A stretch of 64,000 nt of DNA from Vicia villosa (taxonomy: Eukaryota > Streptophyta > Magnoliopsida > Fabales > Fabaceae). The DNA lies in NCBI RefSeq assembly GCF_029867415.1, contig NC_081185.1, forward strand, positions 26,027,293 to 26,091,292, in the 5' to 3' direction. How positions within the stretch are numbered: position 1 is the first letter of the stretch; each line of letters begins with the position of its first letter. The notes under the pieces are model-generated. The model ran no database searches. It was not told the origin of the DNA and saw nothing but the letters and a program-made list of their open reading frames with translations. Position numbers and translations under genes: made by a program. Positions 30,134-43,262 of this stretch are shown here, piece after piece.

Positions 30134-32199
30134 CTATATTGCATAAAAGTCGAGAAGTTCGTTAAACTTGCAAAATTTGGTATTTTGGAAGATTTTTGTG
30201 TGTTATACTACATAAAAGTCACAAAGTTTATTAAACTTTCAAAATTGGTTTTTTTTGAAGATTTTCGCATGCTATACTACATAAAGGACAAGAAGTTCGT
30301 TAAGCTTGCAAAGTTTGGTATTTTGGAAGATTTTCGTGTGCTATACGACATAAAAGTCACGAAATTCGTTAAACTTGAAAACTATGGTATTTATTAAGAT
30401 TTTCGTGTGTTATACTACATAAAAGTCACGTAATTCGTTAAACTTGCAAACTTTGGTATTTTTAAAGAGTTTCATGTGTTATACTACCTAAATGAAACGA
30501 AGTTCGTTAAACTTGCATACATTGGTATTCTAAAACATTTCCGTGTGATATACCACATGAAATTCACGAAGCTCGTTAAACTTGCAAAATTTGGTCCTTT
30601 TGAAGATTTTCGTGTGCTATAACTTCATAAAAGTTACGAAGTTCGTTAAACTTGGAAAATTTGGTATTTTTGAATATTTTTTGAGCTATACTACATGAAA
30701 GTCACGAAGTTTGTTTAACTTGCAAAATTTGGTCCTTTTGAAGATTTTCTATGCTATACTACATTAAAGTCACTAAGTTAGATAAACTTCAAAACTTTGG
30801 TATTTTTGAAGATTTTCGTGTGCTATATTACATAACATACACAAAGTTCGTTAAACTTTAAAACATTGGTATTTTAAACGTTTTTCATGTGTTATACTAC
30901 ATAAAAGTCACGAAGTTACTTAAACTATTAAAATTTGGTCTTTTTGAATATTTTCATGAGCTATACTACATAAAAGTCACGAAATTCGATAAACTTGCAA
31001 ACTTTGGTATTTATGAACATTTCCGTGTGCTATACTGCATACATGTCGCGAAGTTCATTAAACTTGCATACATTGGTATTTAGGAAGATATTCGTTTGCT
31101 ATACTACTTAATAGTCACGAAGTCGTTAAACTTGCATAATTTGGTATTTTTGAAGATTTTTTTATGCTATACAAAATAAAAGTCAAGAAGTTCGTTAAAC
31201 TTACCAAGTTTGGTATTTTGGATATTTTCATGTGTTATACTATATTAAAGTCATGAAATTCGTTAAACTTGCAAACTTTGGAATTTATGAATATTTCCGT
31301 ATGCTATACTACATAAAAGTTACGAAGTTCGTTAAACTTGCAAAATTTAGTCCTTTTGAAGATTATTGTGTGCTATATTACATAAAAGTCACGAAGTTCG
31401 TTAAACTTGCAAATATTGGTATTTTGGAAGATTTTCGGGTGTTATACTACAAAAATTACATAAAGTTCGTAAAATTTGCATACATTGGTATTTTTGAAGT
31501 TTTTCGTGTCTTATTCTGCATAAAAGTCACGAAGTTGTTTGAACTTACGAAATTTTGTCTTTTTGAAGATTTGCAAGTGCTATACTCCATAAAAGTCATG
31601 AAATTCTTTAAACTTGGAAACTATTTTATTTATTAATATTTTCGTGCGCTATGCTACATAAAATTCACGAATTTCATTAAACTTGAAAAGGTTGGTCTTT
31701 TTGAAGATTTTCATGTGCTATATGTATTACATAAAAGTCACGAAATTCGTGAAAATTCTAAACTTTGGTATTTATGAAGAGTTTCATGTGCTATACTACA
31801 TAAATGTTACAAACTTCGACAAACTTTCATACATTGGTATTTTGGAAGATTGTCGTGTGTATATACATGAAAGTCACGAAGTTCGTTGAACTTGCATACA
31901 TTGGTATTTTGGAAGATTTTTGTTTGCTATCCTACATAATAGTCACGAAATTCGTTAAACTTGCAAATTTTGGTTTTTTTGAAGGTTTTCGCTTGCTATG
32001 CTACATAAAAGTCTAGAAGTTCGTTAAACTTGAAAAGTATCGTATTTTGGAAAACTTCGTGTGCTATACTACATCAAAGTCACGAAGTGCGTTAAAATTG
32101 CATAAATTGGTATTTTGGAAGATTTTCGTTTGCTATACTACATAATAGTCACGAAGTTCGTTAAACTTGCAAAACTTGATTTTTTTTTAAGATTTTCCC
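30134..32199 (+). repeat. Satellite higher-order repeat copy 1
   Basis: A nearly full-length copy in which the first few bases are replaced by B's LTR end. It shares diagnostic variants with copy 4 (for example the GAGCTATACTACATAAAAG form at 30957 and 37165). Confidence 0.85.
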
Positions 32200-34270
32200 A
32201 TGCTATATTACATTAAAGTCGAGAAGTTCGTTAAACTTGCAAAATTTGGTATTTTGGAAGATTTTTGTGTGTTATACTACATAAAAGTCACAACGTTTTT
32301 TAAACTTGCAAAATTGGTTTTTTTTGAAGATTTTCGCATGCTATACTACATAAAAGACAAGAAGTTCGTTAAGCTTGCAAAGTTTGGTATTTTGGAAGAT
32401 TTTCGTGTGCTATACGACATAAAAGTCACGAAATTCTATAAACTCGAAAACTATGGTATTTATTAAGATTTTCGTGTGTTATACTACATAAAAGTCACGT
32501 AATTCGTTAAACTTGCAAACTTTGGTATTTTTAAAGAGTTTCATGTGTTATACTACCTAAATGAAACGAAGTTCGTTAAACTTGAATACATTGGTATTCT
32601 AAAACATTTCCGTGTGATATACCACATGAAATTCACGAAGCTCGTTAAACTTGCAAAATTTGGTCCTTTTGAAGATTTTCGTGTGCTATAACTTCATAAA
32701 AGTTACGAAGTTCGTTAAACTTGGAACATTTGGTATTTTTGAATATTTTTTGAGCTATACTACATGAAAGTCACGAAGTTTGTTTAACTTGCAAAATTTG
32801 GTCCTTTTGAAGATTTTCTATGCTATACTACATTAAAGTCATTAAGTTAGATAAACTTCAGAACTTTGGTATTTTTAAAGATTTCTGTGTGCTATATTAC
32901 ATAACATACACAAAGTTCGTTAAACTTTAAAACATTGGTATTTTAAACGTTTTTCGTGTGTTATACTACATAAAAGTCACGAAGTTACTTAAACTATTAA
33001 AATTTGGTCTTTTTGAATATTTTCATGTGCTATACTACACAAAAGTCACGAAATTCGATAAACTTGCAAACTTTGGTATTTATGAACATTTCCGTGTGCT
33101 ATACTGCATACATGTCGCGAAGTTCGTTAAACTTGCATACATTGGTATTTAGGAAGATATTTGTTTGCTATACTACATAATAGTCACGAAGTCGTTAAAC
33201 TTGCATAATTTGGTTTTTTTGAAGATTTTTTTGTGCTATAAAAAATAAAAGTCAAGAAGTTCGTTAAACTTACCAAGTTTGGTATTTTGGATATTTTCAT
33301 GTGTTATACTATATTAAAGTCATGAAATTCGTTAAACTTGCAAACTTTGGAATTTATGAATATTTTCGTATGCTATACTACATAAAAGTTACGAAGTTCG
33401 TTAAACTTGCAAAATTTAGTCCTTTTGAAGATTATTGTGTGCTATATTACATAAAAGTCACGAAGTTCGTTAAACTTGCAAACATTGGTATTTTGGAAGA
33501 TTTTCGTGTGTTATACTACAAAAATTACATAAAGTTCGTAAAACTTGCATCCATTGGTATTTTTGAAGTTTTTCGTGTCTTATTTTGCATAAAAGTCACG
33601 AAGTGGTTTGAACTTACGAAATTTTGTCTTTTTGAAGATTTGCAAGTGCTATACTCCATAAAAGTCATGAAATTCTTTAAACTTGGAAACTATTTTATTT
33701 ATTAATATTTTCGTGCGCTATGCTACATAAAAGTCACGAATTTCATTAAACTTGAAAAGGTTGGTCTTTTTGAAGATTTTCATGTGCTATATGTATTACA
33801 TACAAGTCACGAAATTCGTTAAAATTCTAAACTTTGGTATTTATGAAGAGTTTCATGTGCTATACTACATAAATGTTACAAACTTCGTTAAACTTTCATA
33901 CATTGGTATTTTGGAAGACTGTCGTGTGTATATACATGAAAGTCACGAAGTTCGTTGAACTTGCATACATTGGTATTTTGGAAGATTTTTGTTTGCTATC
34001 CTACATAATAGTCACGAAATTCGTTAAACTTGCAAATTTTGGTTTTTTTGAAGGTTTTCGCTTGCTATGCTACATAAAAGTCTAGAAGTTCGTTAAACTT
34101 GAAAAGTATCGAATTTTGGAAAACTTCGTGTGCTATACTACATCAAAGTCACGAAGTGCGTTAAAATTGCATAAATTGGTATTTTGGAAGATTTTTGTTT
34201 GCTATACTACATAATAGTCACGAAGTTCGTTAAACTTGCAAAACTTGATTTTTTTTTTTAAGATTTTCCC
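32200..34270 (+). repeat. Satellite higher-order repeat copy 2
   Basis: 2071 bp. It shares variants with copy 3 (for example CTATACTACACAAAAGTCAC near 33030 and 35100). Confidence 0.85.
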
Positions 34271-36338
34271 ATGCTATATTACATAAAAGTCGAGAAGTTC
34301 GTTAAACTTGCAAAATTTGGTATTTTGGAAGATTTTTGTGTGTTATACTACATAAAAGTCACAAAGTTTATTAAACTTGCAAAATTGGTTTTTTTTGAAG
34401 ATTTTCGCATGCTATACTACATAAAAGACAAGAAGTTCGTTAAGCTTGCAAAGTTTGGTATTTTGGAAGATTTTCGTGTGCTATACGACATAAAAGTCAC
34501 GAAATTCGTTAAACTTGAAAACTATGGTATTTATTAAGATTTTCGTGTGTTATACTACATAAAAGACACGTAATTCGTTAAACTTGCAAACTTTGGTATT
34601 TTTAAAGAGTTTCATGTGTTATACTACCTAAATGAAACGAAGTTCGTTAAACTAGCATACATTGGTATTCTAAAACATTTCCGTGTGATATACCACATGA
34701 AATTCACGAAGCTCGTTAAACTTGCAAAATTTGGTCCTTTTGAAGATTTTCGTGTGCTATAACTTCATAAAAGTTACGAAGTTCGTTAAACTTGGAAAAT
34801 TTGGTATTTTTGAATATTTTTTGAGCTATACTACATGAAAGTCACGAAGTTTGTTTAACTTGCAAAATTTGGTCCTTTTGAAGATTTTCTATGCTATACT
34901 ACATTAAAGTCACTAAGTTAGATAAACTTCAAAACTTTGGTATTTTTGAAGATTTTCGTGTGCTATATTACATAACATACACAAAGTTCGTTAAACTTTA
35001 AAACATTGGTATTTGGAAGATTTCCGTGTGTTATACTACATAAAAGTCACGAAGTTACTTAAACTATTAAAATTTGGTCTTTTTGAATATTTTCATGTGC
35101 TATACTACACAAAAGTCACGAAATTCGATAAACTTGCAAACTTTGGTATTTATGAACATTTCCGTGTGCTATACTGCATACATGTCGCGAAGTTCGTTAA
35201 ACTTGCATACATTGGTATTTAGGAAGATATTTGTTTGCTATACTACATAATAGTCACGAAGTCGTTAAACTTGCATAATTTGGTTTTTTTGAAGATTTTT
35301 TTGTGCTATAAAAAATAAAAGTCAAGAAGTTCGTTAAACTTACCAAGTTTGGTATTTTGGATATTTTCATGTGTTATACTATATTAAAGTCATGAAATTT
35401 GTTAAACATGCAAACTTTGGAATTTATGAATATTTCCGTATGCTATACTACATAAAAGTTACGAAGTTCGTTAAACTTGCAAAATTTAGTCCTTTTGAAG
35501 ATTATTGTGTGCTATAATACATAAAAGTCACGAAGTTCGTTAAACTTGCAAACATTGGTATTTTGGAAGATTTTTGTGTGTTATACTACAAAAATTACAT
35601 AAAGTTCGTAAAATTTGCATACATTGGTATTTTTGAAGTTTTTCGTGTCTTATTCTGCATAAAAGTCACAAAGTGGTTTGAACTTACGAAATTTTGTCTT
35701 TTTGAAGATTTGCAAGTGCTATACTCTATAAAAGTCATGAAATTCTTTAAACTTGGAAACTATTTTATTTATTAATATTTTCGTGCGCTATGCTACATAA
35801 AAGTCACGAATTTCATTAAACTTGAAAAGGTTGGTCTTTTTGAAGATTTTCATGTGCTATATGTATTACATAAAAGTCACGAAATTCGTTAAAATTCTAA
35901 ACTTTGGTATTTATGCAGAGTTTCATGTGCTATACTACATAAATGTTACAAACTTCGTTAAACTTTCATACATTGGTATTTTGGAAGATTGTCGTGTGTA
36001 TATACATGAAAGTCACGAAGTTCGTTGAACTTGCATACATTGGTATTTTGGAAAATTTTTGTTTGCTATCCTACATAATAGTCACGAAATTCGTTAAACT
36101 TGCAAATTTTGGTTTTTTTGAAGGTTTTCGCTTGCTATGCTACATTAAAGTCTAGAAGTTCGTTAAACTTGAAAAGTATCGTATTTTGGAAAACTTCGTG
36201 TGCTATACTACATCAAAGTCACGAAGTGCGTTAAAATTGCATAAATTGGTATTTTGGAAGATTTTCGTTTGCTATACTACATAATAGTCACGAAGTTCGT
36301 TAAACTTGCAAAATTTGATTTTTTTTTAAGATTTTCGC
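34271..36338 (+). repeat. Satellite higher-order repeat copy 3
   Basis: 2068 bp. The phase was set by the same ATGCTATATT..CATAAAAGTC monomer that starts copies 2-5. It carries a local variant at about 35010 (TTTGGAAGATTTCCG in place of TTTTAAACGTTTTTCG). Confidence 0.85.
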
Positions 36339-38410
36339 ATGCTATATTGCATAAAAGTCGAGAAGTTCGTTAAACTTGCAAAATTTGGTATTTTGGAAGA
36401 TTTTTGTGTGTTATACTACATAAAAGTCACAAAGTTTATTAAACTTTCAAAATTGGTTTTTTTTGAAGATTTTCGCATGCTATACTACATAAAAGACAAG
36501 AAGTTCGTTAAGCTTGCAAAGTTTGGTATTTTGGAAGATTTTCGTGTGCTATACGACATAAAAGTCACGAAATTCGTTAAACTTGAAAACTATGGTATTT
36601 ATTAAGATTTTCGTGTGTTATACTACATAAAAGTCACGTAATTCGTTAAACTTGCAAACTTTGGTATTTTTAAAGAGTTTCATGTGTTATACTACCTAAA
36701 TGAAACGAAGTTCGTTAAACTTGCATACATTGGTATTCTAAAACATTTCCGTGTGATATACCACATGAAATTCACGAAGCTCGTTAAACTTGCAAAATTT
36801 GGTCCTTTTGAAGATTTTCGTGTGCTATAACTTCATAAAAGTTACGAAGTTCGTTAAACTTGGAAAATTTGGTATTTTTGAATATTTTTTGAGCTATACT
36901 ACATGAAAGTCACGAAGTTTGTTTAACTTGCAAAATTTGGTCCTTTTGAAGATTTTCTATGCTATACTACATTAAAGTCACTAAGTTAGATAAACTTCAA
37001 AACTTTGGTATTTTTGAAGATTTTCGTGTGCTATATTACATAACATACACAAAGTTCGTTAAACTTTAAAACATTGGTATTTTAAACGTTTTTCATGTGT
37101 TATACTACATAAAAGTCACGAAGTTACTTAAACTATTAAAATTTGGTCTTTTTGAATATTTTCATGAGCTATACTACATAAAAGTCACGAAATTCGATAA
37201 ACTTGCAAACTTTGGTATTTATGAACATTTCCGTGTGCTATACTGCATACATGTCGCGAAGTTCATTAAACTTGCATACATTGGTATTTAGGAAGATATT
37301 CGTTTGCTATACTACTTAATAGTCACGAAGTCGTTAAACTTGCATAATTTGGTATTTTTGAAGATTTTTTTGTGCTATACAAAATAAAAGTCAAGAAGTT
37401 CGTTAAACTTACCAAGTTTGGTATTTTGGATATTTTCATGTGTTATACTATATTAAAGTCATGAAATTCGTTAAACTTGCAAACTTTGGAATTTATGAAT
37501 ATTTCCGTATGCTATACTACATAAAAGTTACGAAGTTCATTAAACTTGCAAAATTTAGTCCTTTTGAAGATTATCGTGTGCTATATTACATAAAAGTCAC
37601 GAAGTTCGTTAAACTTGCAAACATTGGTATTTTGGAAGATTTTTGTGTGTTATACTACAAAAATTACATAAAGTTCGTAAAATTTGCATACATTGGTATT
37701 TTTGAAGTTTTTCGTGTCTTATTCTGCATAAAAGTCACGAAGTGGTTTGAACTTACGAAATTTTGTCTTTTTGAAGATTTGCAAGTGCTATACTCTATAA
37801 AAGTCATGAAATTCTTTAAACTTGGAAACTATTTTATTTATTAATATTTTCGTGCGCTATGCTACATAAAAGTCACGAATTTCATTAAACTTGAAAAGGT
37901 TGGTCTTTTTGAAGATTTTCATGTGCTATATGTATTACATAAAAGTCACGAAATTCGTTAAAATTCTAAACTTTGGAATTTATGCAGAGTTTCATGTGCT
38001 ATACTACATAAATGTTACAAACTTCGTTAAACTTTCATACATTGGTATTTTGGAAGATTGTCGTGTGTATATACATGAAAGTCACGAAGTTCGTTGAACT
38101 TGCATACATTGGTATTTTGGAAGATTTTTGTTTGCTATCCTACATAATAGTCACGAAATTCGTTAAACTTGCAAATTTTGGTTTTTTTGAAGGTTTTCGC
38201 TTGCTATGCTACATAAAAGTCTAGAAGTTCGTTAAACTTGAAAAGTATCGTATTTTGGAAAACTTCGTGTGCTATACTACATCAAAGTCACGAAGTGCGT
38301 TAAAATTGCATAAATTGGTATTTTGGAAGATTTTCGTTTGCTATACTACATAATAGTCACGAAGTTCGTTAAACTTGCAAAATTTGATTTTTTTTTTTTA
38401 AGATTTTCGC
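36339..38410 (+). repeat. Satellite higher-order repeat copy 4
   Basis: 2072 bp, closest to copy 1 in its first half and to copy 3 in parts of the second half, so it looks like a mosaic. Confidence 0.85.
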
Positions 38411-39764
38411 ATGCTATATTGCATAAAAGTCGAGAAGTTCGTTAAACTTGCAAAATTTGGTATTTTGGAAGATTTTTGTGTGTTATACTACATAAAAGTC
38501 ACAAAGTTTATTAAACTTTCAAAATTGGTTTTTTTTGAAGATTTTCGCATGCTATACTACATAAAAGACAAGAAGTTCGTTAAGCTTGCAAAGTTTGGTA
38601 TTTTGGAAGATTTTCGTGTGCTATACGACATAAAAGTCACGAAATTCGTTAAACTTGAAAACTATGGTATTTATTAAGATTTTCGTGTGTTATACTACAT
38701 AAAAGTCACGTAATTCGTTAAACTTGCAAACTTTGGTATTTTTAAAGAGTTTCATGTGTTATACTACCTAAATGAAACGAAGTTCGTTAAACTTGCATAC
38801 ATTGGTATTCTAAAACATTTCCGTGTGATATACCACATGAAATTCACGAAGCTCGTTAAACTTGCAAAATTTGGTCCTTTTGAAGATTTTCGTGTGCTAT
38901 AACTTCATAAAAGTTACGAAGTTCGTTAAACTTGGAAAATTTGGTAGTTTTGAATATTTTTTGAGCTATACTACATGAAAGTCACGAAGTATGTTTAACT
39001 TGTAAAATTTGGTCCTTTTGAAGATTTTCTATGCTATACTACATTAAAGTCACTAAGTTAGATAAACTTCAAAACTTTGGTATTTTTGAAGATTTTCGTG
39101 TGCTATATTACATAACATACACAAAGTTCGTTAAACTTTAAAACATTGGTATTTTAAACGTTTTTCGTGTGTTATACTACATAAAAGTCACGAAGTTACT
39201 TAAACTTTTAAAATTTTGTCTTTTTGAATATTTTCATGTGTTATACTACATAAAAGTCACGAAATTCGATAAACTTGCAAATTTTGGTATTTATGAACAT
39301 TTTCGTGTGCTATACTGCATACATGTCGCGAAGTTCGTTAAACTTGCATACATTGGTATTTAGGAAGATATTTGTTTGCTATACTACGTAATATTCACGA
39401 AGTCGTTAAACTTGCATAATTTGGTTTTTTTGAAGTTTTTTTGTGCTATACAAAATAAAAGTCAAGAAGTTCGTTAAACTTACCAAGTTTGGTATTTTGG
39501 ATGATTTTCATGTGTTATACTATATAATAGTCATGAAATTCGTTAAACTTGCAAACTTGGGAATTTATGAATATTGTTCGTATGCTATACTACATAAAAG
39601 TTACGAAGTTCATTAAACTTGCAAAATTTAGTCCTTTTGAAGATTATCGTGTGCTATACTACATAAAAGTCACGAAGTTCGTTAAACTTGCAAACTTTGG
39701 TATTTTGGAAGATTTTCGGGTGCTATACTACAAAAATTACATAAAGTTCGTTAAACTTGCATAC
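38411..39764 (+). repeat. Satellite higher-order repeat copy 5, incomplete
   Basis: It follows the standard monomer order for about 1.35 kb and then switches near 39750-39764 to a monomer that belongs about 0.4 kb into the unit. The switch falls in the shared words GCATACATTGGTATT. Confidence 0.75.
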
Positions 39765-42121
39765 ATTGGTATTCTGAAAGTTTTTCGTGTGATATACCAC
39801 ATGAAATTCACGAAGCTCGGTAAACTTGCAAAATTTGGTCCTTTTGAAGATTTTCGTGTGCTATAACTTCATGAAAGTTACGAAATTCGTTAAACTTGGA
39901 AATTTTGGTATTTTTGAATATTTTTTGAGGTATACTACATGAAAGCCACGAAGTTTGTTTAACTTGCAAATTTGGTCCTTTTGAAGATTTTCTATGCTAT
40001 ATTACATTAAAGTCACGAAGTTAGATAAACTTCAAAACTTTGGTACTTTTGAAGATTTTCGTGTGCTATATTACATAACATACACAAAGTTCGCTAAACT
40101 TTAAAACATTGGTATTTTAAACGTTTTTCGTGTGTTATACTACATAAAAGTCACGAAGTTACTTAAACTTTTAAAATTTGGCCTTTTTGAATATTTTCAT
40201 GTGTTATACTACATAAAAGTCACGAAATTCGATTAACTTGCAAACGTTGGTATTTATGAACATTTCTGTTTTCTATACTGCATACATGTCGCGAAGTTCG
40301 TTAAACTTGCATACATTGGTATTTAGGAAGATATTCGTTTGCTATACTACATAATAGTCACGAAGTCGTTAAACTTGCATAATTTGGTTTTTTTGAAGAT
40401 TTTCATGTGTTATGCTATATAAAAGTCATGAAATTCGTTAAACTTGCAAACTTTAGAATTTATGAATATTTTCGTATGCTATACTTCATAAAACTTACGA
40501 AGTTCGTTAAACTTGCAAAATTTAGTCCTTTAGAAGATTATCGTGTGCTATACTACATAAAAGTCACGAAGTTCGTTAAACTTGCAAACATTGGTATTTT
40601 GGAAGATTTTCGGGTGCTATACTACAAAAAATACATAAAGTTCGTAAAACTTGCATACATTTGTATTTTTGAAGTTTTTCGTGTCTTATACTGCATAAAA
40701 GTCACGAAGTTGTTTGAACTTACAAAATTTTGTCTTTTTGAAGATTTGCAAGTGCTATACTACATTAAAGTCATGAAATTCTTTAAACTTGGAAACTATT
40801 TTATTTATTAATATTTTCGTGTGCTATGCTACATAAAAGTCACGAAGTTCATTAAACTTGAAAAGTTTGGTCTTTTTGAAGATTTTCATGTGCTATATAT
40901 ATTACCTAAAAGTCACGAAATTCATTTAAATTCTAAATTTTGGTATTTAAGAAGAGTTTCATGTGCTATACTACATAAATGTTACGAACTTCGTTAAACT
41001 TACATACATTGGTATTTTGGAAGATTGTCGTGAGTATATACATGAAAGTCACGAAGTTCGTTGAACTTGCATACATTGGTTTTTTGGAAGATTTTTGTTT
41101 GTTATCCTACATAATAGTCACGAAGTTCGTTAAACATGAAATTTTTGGTTTTTTGGAAGGTTTTCGCTGGCTATACTAGATAAAAGTCAAGAAGTTTGTA
41201 TGGTATTTTGGAAAATTTTCTTGTGCTATACTACATAAAAGTCACAAAGTTAGATAAATTTGCATACATTGGTATTTTCGAAGATTTTCATTTGCTATAC
41301 TACATAATAGTCAAGATCTTCGTTAAACTTGCAAAATTTGGTATTTTGGAAGATTTTCGTGTGTTATACCACATAAAAGTCACGAAGTTTATTCAACTTG
41401 CAAAATTGGTTTTTTGAAGATTTTCGCATGCTAAACTACATAAAAGTAAAGAAGATCGTTAACCTTGTAAAGTTTGGTATTTTGGATGATTTTCGTGTGC
41501 TATACTACATAAAAGTCACGAAACTCATTAAACTTGCAAACTATGGTATTTATTAAGATTTTAGTGTGCTATACTACATAAAAGTCACGTAATTTGATAA
41601 ACTTGCAAACTTTGATATTTATAAAGAGTTTCATGTGTTATACTGCGTAAATGAAACGAAGTTCGTTAAACTTGCATACATTGGTATTCTGAAAGATTTC
41701 CGTGTGATATACCACATGAAATTCACGAAGCTCGTTAAACTTGCAAAATTTGGTCCTTTTGAAGATTTTTGTGTGCTATAACTTCATAAAAGTTACGAAG
41801 TTCATTAAACTTGAAAAATTTGGTATTTTTGAATATTTTTGTGAGCTATACTACATGAAAGCCACGAAGTTCATTTAACTTGCAAAATTTGGTCCTTTTG
41901 AAGATTTTCGTGTGCTATACTACTTTAAAGTTACGAAGTTAGATATATAAACTTCAAAACTTTGGTATTTTGGAAGATTTTCGTGTGTTGTATTACATAA
42001 CATACACAAAATTCGTTAAACTTTAAAACATTGGTATTTTAAAAGTTTTTCGTGTGTTATACTACATAAAAGTCACGAAGTTATTTAAACTTTTAAAATT
42101 TGTTTGAATATTTTCATGTGC
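39765..42121 (+). repeat. Diverged satellite copies 6 (partial) and 7 (partial)
   Basis: The order resumes out of phase and runs to about 41312, where a new unit starts; that unit is cut at 42121 by copia sequence. Single-base differences and small deletions (for example near 41197) are visibly more frequent than in copies 1-5, as expected at an array edge. Confidence 0.7.
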
Positions 42122-42414
42122 TAGGTGTTTGGAGGAATGTCACATGAGATGGTTCAACAGTTTTTCAGACAAATGCAATCAGAATTCGAGATGAGCCTTG
42201 TTGGTGAACTAACCTATTTTCTTGGTCTGCAAATCAAACAGATGGAAGACTCCATTTTTTTATCTCAAAGTAAATATGCAAAGAATATAGTAAAAAAAAT
42301 TGGGATGGAAAATGAAAGTCATAAGAGAACTCCTGCTCCCACCCATCTGAAGTTATCTAAGGATGAGAAAGGAGTAAGCGTAGATCAACATCTATACATA
42401 AGTATGATAGGTAG
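42122..42414 (+). pseudogene. Element E, part 1: Ty1/copia reverse transcriptase C-terminal fragment
   Basis: The translated frame includes FEMSLVGELTYFLGLQIKQ, a hallmark of the copia RT just after the catalytic YVDD. It continues through SKYAKNIVKKIGME to SMIGS, where the foldback element interrupts it. The 5' part of pol is missing because the fragment begins abruptly at the end of the satellite. The lineage resembles SIRE/Maximus, with low certainty. It continues at 42871. Confidence 0.88.
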
Positions 42415-42865
42415 TGTAACACCCTGGATTTATGTTACCCCGCAGGGCTTTCGGCCTACCAAGCATGTCACCAGCTTAATCAATAATCCCCCTAGGTCCA
42501 CTTACCGGCTTCCCAGGAAATATTGTTTTTGCCTCCCGCAGGAATCGAACCACGTACCTAGGGGTTAAGTACGTATTCATAGCAATTCCTGCTACCAATT
42601 GAGCTAGTAGCTCAAGTGGTAGCAAGAATTGCTATGAATACGTACTTAACCCCTAGGTACGTGGTTTGATACTAGCTCATGTGGTAGCAGGAATTGCTAT
42701 GAATACGTACTTAACCCCTAGGTACGTGGTTCGATTCCTACGGGAGGCAAAAACAATATTTCCTGGGCAGCCGATAAGCGGACCTAGGGGGAGTATTGAT
42801 TAATCTGGTGACATGCTTGGTAGGCGGGAAGCCCTGCGGGGTAAGCGGAAATCCAGGGTGTTACA
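42415..42865. mobile_element. 451-bp foldback element with tRNA-like arms inserted in copia RT
   Basis: The ends are TGTAACACCCTGGATTT and its reverse complement. About 190-bp arms are inverted copies of each other: 42415-42605 matches the complement of 42865-42675 with scattered changes. Flanks GGTAG (42410-42414) and GGCAG (42866-42870) look like a 5-bp target duplication with one mismatch; removing the insert restores the copia frame. TG..CA ends with a 5-bp duplication resemble LTR-type integration, but the inverted arms do not. The family is not recognised. Confidence 0.8.
42529..42750. other. Three tRNA-like units in the foldback element
   Basis: One unit is on the minus strand in the left arm (about 42529-42605). 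Two are on the plus strand (about 42606-42671 and 42673-42750). Each has an A-box-like TAGCTCA(A/T)GTGGTAGCA and, about 40 bases on, GGTTCGATTCC or a decayed form (GGTTTGATAC in the middle unit). The intervening ACGTACTTAACCCCTAGG is identical in all three. Confidence 0.55.
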
Positions 42866-42870
42866 GGCAG

Positions 42871-43262
42871 CCTACTGTATCTCACAGCTTGCAGACCTGG
42901 CATTGCTTTTGCTGTAGGAGTGTGTGCAAGGTATCAACCTGAACCCAAAGTCAGCCATCTCAATCAAGTCAAAAGGATTCTTAAATATGTAAATGGGACA
43001 AGTGACTATGGAATGTTATATTCTCATGGTTCCTGCTCACCGCTGATTGGATAGTATGATGTTGATTGGGCAGGGAGTGTTGATGATAGGAAGAGCACTT
43101 CTAGTGGATGTTTCTTTCTGGGTAATAACCTTATTTCCTGGTTCAGCAAGAAGCAAAATTTTGTATCTCTGTCGACGGTTAAGGCTGAGTACATTGTTGT
43201 GGGAAGCAGCTGCTCCCAGCTTGTATGGATGAAGCAGATGTTGACTGAGTACAATGTCCAAC
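42871..43262 (+). pseudogene. Element E, part 2: Ty1/copia RT end and RNase H N-terminal part
   Basis: The frame resumes with LLYLTA-like and FAVGVCARYQ motifs and runs into RNase H with VDWAGS, DDRKSTSSGC, NFVSLST and KAEY. A premature TAG at 43052-43054 lies just before the VDWAG motif, so the gene is dead. The frame stops at the CCAAC target duplication of element C (43258-43262) and resumes at 62205. Confidence 0.88.

Larger units (their letters stand above)
30134..42121 (+). repeat. Satellite array: ~69-bp monomers in a ~2.07-kb higher-order repeat
   Basis: A unit of about 69 bp (key words CTATACTACATAAAAGTCAC, GAAGTTCGTTAAACTTGC and TTTGGTATTTTGGAAGATTT) repeats throughout. Variant monomers recur in the same order every 2068-2072 bp, so about 30 monomers form a higher-order unit. 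Because 69 is a multiple of 3, one frame stays open across several monomers and gives repetitive ORFs of 64-134 codons; these are not gene-like. The array is bounded by B's LTR on the left and a copia fragment on the right. I do not recognise the family by name. Confidence 0.93.

Noticed and set aside
30128..41417. Series of + strand ORFs of 64-134 codons with LYYIKVTKFVKLA-type repeats
   Set aside because: They are produced by a 69-bp satellite whose length is a multiple of 3. They repeat with the 2.07-kb unit, lack promoters or domains, and break at every small indel.
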